Shown here piece by piece: positions 58,052 to 64,000 of a stretch of 64,000 nucleotides of DNA. The notes beneath the pieces are model-generated. The model did no database searches, was not told where the DNA came from, and was given only the letters and a program-made list of their open reading frames with translations. Each line of letters opens with the position of its first letter. The stretch's first letter is position 1. This stretch comes from DAITPV01 sp050692555. Lineage in GTDB: Bacteria > Actinomycetota > UBA4738 > CALAEC01. The stretch spans positions 8,463 to 72,462 of the forward strand of contig JBOGVS010000012.1 of assembly GCA_050692555.1 (NCBI GenBank), written 5' to 3'. A program made the position numbers and the translations under genes.

Positions 58052-59152
58052 CTATCGCACCACCTCGAGCTCGCGGGTGGCCCGGTTCAGCCGGGCCGCT
58101 CCGGAGTCGGTCACCGTAACGATGTCCTCGATCCGAACGCCGAACCGGCCCGGAACGTAGATCCCCGGCTCGATCGAGAAGCACATCCCCGGACGGAGCG
58201 GTTCCTCGTTCCCCTCCACGATGTACGGCGGCTCGTGCTCCTCGAGGCCGATGCCGTGGCCGGTGCGGTGGATGAACAGCCGGCCGCATCCCGCTCGGTC
58301 GATCACCCCGCGCGCCGCGCGGTCCACCTCCTGGGCGGAGATCCCCGGGCGTACGGCCTGGAAGGCGGCCTCCTGGGCCTCCCGGACCACCTCGTAGACG
58401 TGGTCGAACTCCTCCGGAGCGCGAACCACCGCCACGGTCCGGCTGAGGTCCGAGCAGTACCCTCCGGTCCGCCCCCCGAAGTCAAGGACCACGGCATCGC
58501 CGGCCTGGATCTCCCGGGGGCCCGGCTCGTGATGCGGCGACGCAGCGTTCGGTCCGGAGCCCACGATCGTGAACGTCACCTGGTCGTGACCCAGCTCCAC
58601 CAGCAGCTCCCCCAGGCTGTCGGCGATCTCTCGTTCCGTCCGGGTCTCCAGGCGGGTGCCGATGATGCGGCTGAAGGCCTCGTCGGCATATCGCGCGGCC
58701 CGCTTCAGCATGGCGAGCTCGCCGGTGTCCTTCACCGCTCGCAGCGGGGCCAGGACCGTGGAGGCCGGGACGAACCGCGCCTCCCGGAACACTCGCTGCA
58801 GGCGAAGGAGGTGCGCCGCCCACATCCGGTCGGAGCACCCCACCCGCTTCGCCGTGCCCACCAGCTCACCGATCAACCGGTACGGATCCTGGGTCTCCCC
58901 CCAGGAGGACAGCTCCGCCAGGCGCTCGACACCGCCATCTGCAGCCAGTGATCGCTCCAGCTCCGGCACCAGCACCACGGGATCGCCGCCGGGGCGGATC
59001 ACCAGGGCCGTCAGGCGCTCGAGAGGGAGCGGGTCGTAGTCCAGGAGGTAGATCAGATCCGCAGATGGGGTGACCACCAGGGCGTCGAGTCCGGCACGAG
59101 CGGTGGCCTCGGCGGCCCATCGGATCCGCTGGGCCTGGCGCTCCTTGGCCAT
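58052..59152 (-). CDS. M24-family Xaa-Pro aminopeptidase/dipeptidase
   Basis: 366 aa. Creatinase-like N-terminal domain (GLDALVVTPSADLIYLLDYDPLPLERLTALVI), then the pita-bread domain with metal ligands in VLDFGGRTGGYCSDLSRTVAV (two Asp), HRTGHGIGLEEHEPP (His), MCFSIEPGIYVPGRFGVRIEDIVTVT (two Glu). ATG 59152 lies 6 bases after TAGGAT (59164-59159): leaderless. Divergent from glpD. Confidence 0.92.
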   Translation of the reverse strand: MAKERQAQRIRWAAEATARAGLDALVVTPSADLIYLLDYDPLPLERLTALVIRPGGDPVVLVPELERSLAADGGVERLAELSSWGETQDPYRLIGELVGTAKRVGCSDRMWAAHLLRLQRVFREARFVPASTVLAPLRAVKDTGELAMLKRAARYADEAFSRIIGTRLETRTEREIADSLGELLVELGHDQVTFTIVGSGPNAASPHHEPGPREIQAGDAVVLDFGGRTGGYCSDLSRTVAVVRAPEEFDHVYEVVREAQEAAFQAVRPGISAQEVDRAARGVIDRAGCGRLFIHRTGHGIGLEEHEPPYIVEGNEEPLRPGMCFSIEPGIYVPGRFGVRIEDIVTVTDSGAARLNRATRELEVVR

Positions 59153-59158
59153 CGGCGC

Positions 59159-59168
59159 ATCCTACAAT
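59159..59168. promoter_or_regulatory. Interlocked divergent leaderless promoters of the M24 peptidase and glpD
   Basis: Rightward TACAAT (59163-59168), 7 bases to GTG 59176; leftward TAGGAT (59164-59159), 6 bases to ATG 59152. The two -10 hexamers share two base pairs, so polymerase can occupy only one at a time. Only 23 bp separate the start codons. Confidence 0.68.
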
Positions 59169-59175
59169 CGCCGCC

Positions 59176-60702
59176 GTGCTGGAGCTCTCCGGGCGGACGC
59201 GCCTCGCTCACCTCGGGCGGATGGCTCAGGACGAGCTCGATGTCCTGGTGGTGGGCGGGGGGATCACCGGCGCCGGCGTGGCCCTGGACGCGGCGGCACG
59301 AGGGCTATCGGTGGGCCTGGTCGAGCGAGAGGACTTCGCCGCCGGAACCTCCGGCCGGTCCTCCCGTCTGGTCCATGGCGGGGCCCGATACCTGCGCCAC
59401 GGGGAGTTCGGGCTGGTGTACGAGTCGCTCCGCGAACGAAACCTGCTGCGCCGACTGGCCCCCCACCTGGTGCGGCCGCTCGGCTTTCTGATCCCCACCC
59501 GTCGACCGGTCAACAGGCTGTACATGGGCCTGGGTCTGTTGATGTACGACGCCGCCACGCTGGGGCGGACCATCGCTCCGCACCGCCGGGTGAGCAGCGC
59601 CGAGGCGATCCGCCTGGCCCCCACCCTGGCTCGGCCCTCCGGCGGCTACCTGTCGTTCGACTGTCGCACTGACGATGCCCGGCTGACCCTGGAGGTCATC
59701 CGGACGGCGGCCGGCCAGGGGGCCCTGGTGGCCAACCACGCCTCGGTCGAAGGGTTCCTGGGCCAGGGGCGGGTTCGCGGCGCCGCGGTCGTGGACCGGA
59801 TCGAGGGCGGCCGGATGGAGGTCCGGGCCCGAGTGGTGGTCAACGCCACCGGCGCGTGGGCCGGAGCCGTCCAGGGACTGGCCAGCTCCACCCCCACCCG
59901 GCTGCGACCCAGCAAGGGCATCCACGTGGTCCTGGACCGGCATCGACTCCCGATCCGGTCTGCGGTGATGGTTCCCTCCGTGGCTCGGGACGGCAGCCTG
60001 ATCTTTGCAGTGCCCTGGGGGCCCCGGGTGTACGCGGGGACCACCGACTCGCCGTACGACGGGGATCTCGACGTCCCCGCCGCCGACCCCCAGGACGTGG
60101 CCATCGTCATGGACTCGTTGGCCCGGGCGTTCGAGGGCCTGTCGGCTGCCGACGTGATGACCACCTGGGCCGGCATCCGACCCCTGCTGGACACCGGCGG
60201 GGGCTCAACCCGGGACCTGTCGCGACGGCACTTCATCTCGGAGGACCCGCCGGGACTGGTGACCGTTACCGGCGGGAAGCTGACCACGTACCGGTCCATG
60301 GCTCAGGACGTGGTCGACGGCGTGTGCCGCACATTGCGGCGAGGCGGTCCCTGCCGCACGAGAACCATCCCGATCGGCCTGTCAGGGCCCCTGGATCACG
60401 AACGCCACCGGGCCGGCGAGGAGGCTCCACGCCTCGGTCTATCCCCATCGGCCGGGGCCCGCCTGGTGGAGCGATACGGAGACGACTGGGAGACCGCCGC
60501 GACCATGATCCGGGAGCACCCGGCGCTCGGAGAGGAGATCATCCCGGGCCTCCCCGTCCTGCGGGTGGAGCTCGAGCTGGCCGCGATCCGGGAGATGGCC
60601 CTCGAGCCGGACGACGTCCTGGTACGCAGGACCCGGCTGGCCACCATGGACCCCGGCGCCCGTTTGGCCAGCTTGGGCTGGGGGAAAGGTCACCATCGCT
60701 GA
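59176..60702 (+). CDS. glpD: FAD-dependent glycerol-3-phosphate dehydrogenase
   Basis: 508 aa; oxidises glycerol-3-phosphate to DHAP at the membrane, passing electrons to quinone. DVLVVGGGITGAGVALDAAARGLSVGLVEREDFAAGTSGRSSRLVHGGARYLRHGEFGLVYESLRERNLL is the FAD/active-site block; FAVPWGPRVYAGTTDSPYDGDLD, TWAGIRPLL and VTVTGGKLTTYRSMAQDVVDGV follow, then the C-terminal helical domain. GTG 59176 is probably a leaderless start. Confidence 0.93.
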   Translation: MLELSGRTRLAHLGRMAQDELDVLVVGGGITGAGVALDAAARGLSVGLVEREDFAAGTSGRSSRLVHGGARYLRHGEFGLVYESLRERNLLRRLAPHLVRPLGFLIPTRRPVNRLYMGLGLLMYDAATLGRTIAPHRRVSSAEAIRLAPTLARPSGGYLSFDCRTDDARLTLEVIRTAAGQGALVANHASVEGFLGQGRVRGAAVVDRIEGGRMEVRARVVVNATGAWAGAVQGLASSTPTRLRPSKGIHVVLDRHRLPIRSAVMVPSVARDGSLIFAVPWGPRVYAGTTDSPYDGDLDVPAADPQDVAIVMDSLARAFEGLSAADVMTTWAGIRPLLDTGGGSTRDLSRRHFISEDPPGLVTVTGGKLTTYRSMAQDVVDGVCRTLRRGGPCRTRTIPIGLSGPLDHERHRAGEEAPRLGLSPSAGARLVERYGDDWETAATMIREHPALGEEIIPGLPVLRVELELAAIREMALEPDDVLVRRTRLATMDPGARLASLGWGKGHHR

Positions 60703-60744
60703 GCCACGCACGGCCCGCTTGGGGATGGGGAAGGAGGAGAGGCC

Positions 60745-60966
60745 ATGATGGCCTTCCTGGCACAGGCAAACGAAGGAGCAACCGACACGATCCTGTGGAT
60801 CATCGCCGCGGTGCTGGTGATCGCGGGGATCGTTTCGATCATCCGCGGAACCATGGTCGCCGGGATCGTGCTCATCGTCCTGGGACTGCTGGTGGGTCCC
60901 GGCGGCGTGAGCTTGTTCGACTACCGGTTCAGATCTTCAGCGCGACGATCTGAGGCAGGACCGTGA
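60745..60966 (+). CDS. Small GPGG-motif membrane protein
   Basis: 73 aa, two adjacent hydrophobic segments (TILWIIAAVLVIAGIVSII and VAGIVLIVLGLLVGPGGVSLF) with the GPGG motif before the C-terminal tail, as in small actinobacterial membrane proteins of unknown function. AGGAGG precedes ATG 60745; a second ATG follows at once. The 3' end overlaps the convergent lipid-kinase gene by 38 bp. Confidence 0.7.
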   Translation: MMAFLAQANEGATDTILWIIAAVLVIAGIVSIIRGTMVAGIVLIVLGLLVGPGGVSLFDYRFRSSARRSEAGP

Positions 60967-61849
60967 AGGTGACCGGGGTGGTCCCCAGGACCTCCCCGTC
61001 GCCTTCCACGGGCAGGGGCCGCTCGCCGTCCACGGAGATCACCTTCCCCCGCATCTCCTTGATGTTCGGGTGCGGCACGTGCTCGCCCTTGTAGATCTTG
61101 GGGATCATGGTAAACGCGTCGGACTTGGGCCCGGTGCTGATCTGCACTTCGATGAGCCCATCGCCCGGATACGATCGCGGTGAGATCTTCATGCCGCCGC
61201 CGTAGAACTGGCAGTTGGCCACCACGATGTTGTTGGCCCGGCCCGAGAACTCCTTCCGATCAACCTTCACGTCGAGCTCCGAGGGCCGGTACCGTCCCAC
61301 GGAGAGCCAGAACCCCCAGAAATACCTCGAACGGCCCAGCCACCGCGGGAGCCGCTCGGCGCGGACCACCACCGCGCCCCCCAGCCCCACCTCGGCGATG
61401 TTGGGCACGTACCGCACCACGGACCCGCCGCGGTCTCGATACTCCGCCTTGATCACGTCGATCGGGTACAGGCGATCGCCTTCGAGGTGACGAACCGCTC
61501 GCGTGGCATCTCCCGGCAGCCCGAAGGTCCGCACGAAGTCGCAGCCGGAGCCGGCCGCAACCACGCCGAGGACGGTGTCCTGAGCCACCGGACTGTCGTC
61601 GTCGATCATCCCGTTGACCACCTCTTGGACCGTGCCGTCCCCCCCGGCGGCCACCAGGAATCGGGTTCCCGACTCCAGGGCCTCGCGGGCCGCAGCGGTG
61701 GCGTGGCCGGGGCCCTCGGTCACAAGGATCCGGTACCCGAGGCCCCTGGCGATCAGCTGGCGCTCCACCTCGGGCAGCTCGTCCCCCACCTGTCCCCGCC
61801 CGGACCGGGGATTGGCGATCAACAGCAGGTCGCCGAACGGAGAACTCAA
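60929..61849 (-). CDS. Diacylglycerol kinase-like lipid kinase (DAGK_cat/YegS family)
   Basis: 306 aa. LLLIANPRSGRGQVGDELPEVERQLIARG, AAGGDGTVQEVVNGMIDD (the GGDGT nucleotide loop), GVVAAGSGCDFVRTFGLP and a C-terminal GDGLIEVQISTGPKSDAF...HPNIKEMRGKVISVDGERPLPVEGDGEVLG. Phosphorylates a lipid such as diacylglycerol or a sphingoid base. TTG 61849 overlaps the stop of the oxidase gene upstream (TTGA), so the two are coupled. Confidence 0.9.
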   Translation of the reverse strand: MSSPFGDLLLIANPRSGRGQVGDELPEVERQLIARGLGYRILVTEGPGHATAAAREALESGTRFLVAAGGDGTVQEVVNGMIDDDSPVAQDTVLGVVAAGSGCDFVRTFGLPGDATRAVRHLEGDRLYPIDVIKAEYRDRGGSVVRYVPNIAEVGLGGAVVVRAERLPRWLGRSRYFWGFWLSVGRYRPSELDVKVDRKEFSGRANNIVVANCQFYGGGMKISPRSYPGDGLIEVQISTGPKSDAFTMIPKIYKGEHVPHPNIKEMRGKVISVDGERPLPVEGDGEVLGTTPVTFTVLPQIVALKI

Positions 61850-63249
61850 GGCAGGAGCTTCCCGGGGTTGAGAACGCCGCTGGGGTCGAGCGCCCGCTTC
61901 ACCGCTCGGAGCGCCCCGAGTCCCGCGGGGCCCAGCTCCTCTTCGAGGAACGGAACCTTCAGGAGTCCCACGCCGTGGTGGTGGGAGATCGTCCCTCCCG
62001 CGGCATGGCACGCCCGCGCGGCGTGGGACCAGCACTCCAGGTATCGGCGCTCGGCCTGCTCGTCGTCCTCGGCGTGGATGAGGAACGTGAAGTACAGAGA
62101 GGCTCCCGACCGGTAGGGATGGGAGAGGTGACATCCCACCGGCTGCGCCGCGTGCTCGCGGAGAGCCTCCCGGACGGACTCGTACAGCCCGCTCAGGCCC
62201 TTCCACAGCCCGGCGACCTCCATGGTGTCGACCACCACGCCGGACCCCAGCATCCGCTCCTCCCCCATCACCCGGCGGTACAGGGTCACGGCGTCGTTGC
62301 GGTGCTCCCACCAGTGCTCCCCCAAGGTCTCGGGAAGCTTCCGGGCCCGGGCCGAACGGGCCCGCTCGCGAGCAACGTCGAACGCCGCGGCGTCGTCACC
62401 GCGAAAGCCCAGCAACAAAAGGGGTCCGTCGTCGTGGCCCGAGGTCGCCATCGCCAGGCGAGCATCGGCCTCGTCGTACAGTCGCAGGACCAGGGGGCGC
62501 ACCCCGCCCTGGATGATGGTTCGCGACAGGGCGATCCCCTTCCTGAAGTCCTTCGGCGCGTACGCGGCCCACCGCATCGATTCGGGAGCCCGGGACGCCG
62601 ACAGCACGGCTTCGGTGATGACCGCCAGCGTTCCCTCCGAGCCCACCATCAACCGGCGGAGGTCCGGACCCGCCGCGGACCGGGGGGTGGGCCTGAGCCG
62701 CATCACCTCGCCTCCGGGGAGGACGGCCGTGAGACCGAGCACCAGGTCCTCGATGACGCCGTAGCCCGCGGAGGCCTGCCCGGCCGACGTGGACGCCAGC
62801 CATCCTCCCACCGAGGAGATTGCCAGCGACTGCGGGTAGTGCCCCAGGGTCAGCCCCACGTCACCCAGATGCGACTCCAGCCGGTCGCCGTGGATCCCGG
62901 CCTGCACCTCAACGGCCAGCGACTCCTCGTCCACCGACAGGACCCGGTTCATCCGCGACAGGTCGAGCACCACGCTCCGCCAGGACGCCTGGGCTCCTCC
63001 GGACACGCCCGACCCGCCCCCGCGGGGGACCACGGAGGTCCCGGTCTCCACGGCCCAGGCCAGCGTCGTGGAGACGTCCTCGGTGCTCCCGGCGAACACC
63101 ACAGCCATGGGTCTAGGCAACCGCTCTCCCCGGGCCTCCCGCAGGAGGGCCAGGGCCCACTGATCACGGGACCGGCTGGCCAGCTCGCCGGGATGGGTGC
63201 TGACAGCGCCATCCGGAAGCCGCTGGATCAACGCGCCCAGGGAGTCCAC
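61846..63249 (-). CDS. FAD-linked oxidase, alkyldihydroxyacetonephosphate synthase-like
   Basis: 467 aa. FAD-binding (PCMH) motif SVVPRGGGSGVSGGAQASWRSVVLDLSRMNRVLSVD and SVGGWLASTSAGQASAGYGVIEDLVLGL; C-terminal oxidase domain with GTISHHHGVGLLK, the triple-His signature of alkyl-DHAP synthases, and a terminal DPSGVLNPGKLL. Close relatives include D-lactate/glycolate oxidases, but HHHG favours the AGPS branch. GTG 63249 overlaps the helicase stop. With the lipid kinase and nearby glpD it suggests ether- or glycerolipid metabolism. Confidence 0.85.
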   Translation of the reverse strand: MDSLGALIQRLPDGAVSTHPGELASRSRDQWALALLREARGERLPRPMAVVFAGSTEDVSTTLAWAVETGTSVVPRGGGSGVSGGAQASWRSVVLDLSRMNRVLSVDEESLAVEVQAGIHGDRLESHLGDVGLTLGHYPQSLAISSVGGWLASTSAGQASAGYGVIEDLVLGLTAVLPGGEVMRLRPTPRSAAGPDLRRLMVGSEGTLAVITEAVLSASRAPESMRWAAYAPKDFRKGIALSRTIIQGGVRPLVLRLYDEADARLAMATSGHDDGPLLLLGFRGDDAAAFDVARERARSARARKLPETLGEHWWEHRNDAVTLYRRVMGEERMLGSGVVVDTMEVAGLWKGLSGLYESVREALREHAAQPVGCHLSHPYRSGASLYFTFLIHAEDDEQAERRYLECWSHAARACHAAGGTISHHHGVGLLKVPFLEEELGPAGLGALRAVKRALDPSGVLNPGKLLP

Positions 63250-64000
63250 TACAGCCCCGTGTAGGCCACCACACCACGATTCACCGCGACGCGGGCTTCC
63301 CCCGCCAGCCGGCCGGTCTCCTCGTCGCCGACGTCCTCGATCTGCCGAAGGAGGTCCAGGAGCTGTTTGCACGTCCGGACGAAGTCCCCGGGAGCCATGT
63401 CGGTCTCCGCCAGGACGTCCTCGAGGGGCTTCCCCTCGGCCCACTGGAACGCCGTGGCCGTGAATCCCGGGTCCAGCTCACGGCACAGCTCCACCAGGTT
63501 CGACTCCTCGGCTCGTCGGACACGCCTCCACAGATCCTGGAGCCGGCCGTACCGGGCGGCCATGGTCCCCGTGGGCAGCTCGACGCTCCGGGGCTGCCGC
63601 TCCCGGGCGTCGTACACCAGTGTGGATACCAGGGCGGCGACCTCAGGAGGGACCAGTCCGTGGAGGAGCCCCTCCGCGATCATCTCGGCGACCAGAACGT
63701 CACCTTCTCCGTAGATCCGGGCCAGTCGCTCTCCCCTCTCGGTCAGCGAGAAGCCCTTCACGTAGCCCAGCCTCTCCAACACCTTCAGGACGCGGTCGAA
63801 CTGCCGGCCCAGCGTCTCGGTTCGAGACCGGATCCGCCGCTCCAGCCCCTCGATCTCCCGGCGGAGCTTGGTGGCCCGGCGGCCCCACCGCTCGTGCTCG
63901 GCGCGCTCGGGGCACGTGTGGCAGGGGTGGGCGGCGGCCCGGCGTTCGAGCTCCTCCGCCCTGGCCCGGGCCTCCGGGGCCAGCACGGCCTTGCGGCTCC
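63249..64000 (-). CDS. Ski2-like DEAD/DEAH RNA helicase, C-terminal DSHCT part (5' end beyond window)
   Basis: About 250 C-terminal residues; the helicase core lies beyond the right edge and the frame is open there. PCHTCPERAEHERWGRRATKLRREIEGLERRIRSRTETLGRQFDRVLKVLERLGYV is the linker/hook typical of HelY-like proteins, and GERLARIYGEGDVLVAEMIAEGLLHGLVPPEVAALVSTLVYDARE starts the DSHCT domain, ending EEARVAVNRGVVAYTGL-like. Likely acts in RNA turnover or ribosome-linked processing. The stop overlaps the GTG of the oxidase gene by one base. Confidence 0.85.
   Translation of the reverse strand, partial: SRKAVLAPEARARAEELERRAAAHPCHTCPERAEHERWGRRATKLRREIEGLERRIRSRTETLGRQFDRVLKVLERLGYVKGFSLTERGERLARIYGEGDVLVAEMIAEGLLHGLVPPEVAALVSTLVYDARERQPRSVELPTGTMAARYGRLQDLWRRVRRAEESNLVELCRELDPGFTATAFQWAEGKPLEDVLAETDMAPGDFVRTCKQLLDLLRQIEDVGDEETGRLAGEARVAVNRGVVAYTGL

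Overview
The window is about 70% GC with strong G/C bias at third codon positions. It carries several markers of the Actinomycetota: a DUF4193 zinc-ribbon protein, a fused apolipoprotein N-acyltransferase/polyprenol-phosphate mannosyltransferase, an F420-type (LLM) oxidoreductase, a HelY-like DSHCT helicase and a small GPGG-motif membrane protein. Many start codons lie 6-8 bases after a TANNNT -10 hexamer with no Shine-Dalgarno sequence, the signature of leaderless mRNAs. The mixture (archaeal-type HerA/NurA/Mre11/Rad50 operon, clostridial-type lysine catabolism, FtsH-like protease) suggests an early-branching or uncultured actinobacterial lineage; this placement is inference.

1-11.2 kb is a sugar region. 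A leftward ABC permease (cut by the window edge) and ATPase are divergent from a rightward ABC set (lipoprotein, ATPase, permease). These are followed, nearly all with 4-bp ATGA/GTGA overlaps, by an IclR regulator, a DgoK-like kinase, a fumarylacetoacetase-family hydrolase, an SMP-30 lactonase, a zinc dehydrogenase and a DHDPS-family aldolase. This looks like an oxidative sugar or sugar-acid pathway. 11.3-15.6 kb holds a VapBC module and a leftward sulfite reductase/siroheme operon. That operon has a complete promoter, a Cys-containing leader peptide, competing hairpins and an intrinsic terminator, which together form a cysteine-responsive attenuator. 15.6-20.8 kb holds a HAD phosphatase, small membrane proteins, a PadR regulator with paired operators, and the Lnt-Ppm1 fusion coupled to a DUF4193 protein.

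20.8-27.2 kb contains an intergenic region with a strong promoter and a large hairpin, then a NurA-HerA-Mre11-Rad50 operon for DNA end resection. 27.6-31.2 kb encodes lysine 5,6-aminomutase (KamDE) and a 3-aminobutyryl-CoA ammonia-lyase-like hotdog protein. KamA and Kdd lie 15 kb away (44.5-47.6 kb) next to an Lrp regulator, giving most of the beta-lysine catabolic pathway. 31.3-35.8 kb holds an FAD oxidoreductase, an EamA transporter and an amidohydrolase. 35.9-42.1 kb is a compact his operon, hisD-C-B-H-A-F-I-G. 42.1-43.1 kb contains an orphan, thumb-less reverse transcriptase with a probable frameshift at its 5' end, coupled to a leftover peptidase C-terminal domain.

48-64 kb contains an FtsH-like AAA protease, two acyl-CoA dehydrogenases, cysS, an LLM oxidoreductase and a scarred, lower-GC patch at 53.6-54.5 kb. 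That patch includes a chimeric pseudogene joined from two genes still present nearby. It continues with AraC and glyoxalase genes, a hydrolase, a DHFR-like reductase, an M24 peptidase divergent from glpD, a diacylglycerol-kinase-like lipid kinase, an alkyl-DHAP-synthase-like oxidase, and the C-terminus of a Ski2-like helicase running off the right edge. No rRNA, tRNA, IS element or CRISPR array was recognised.
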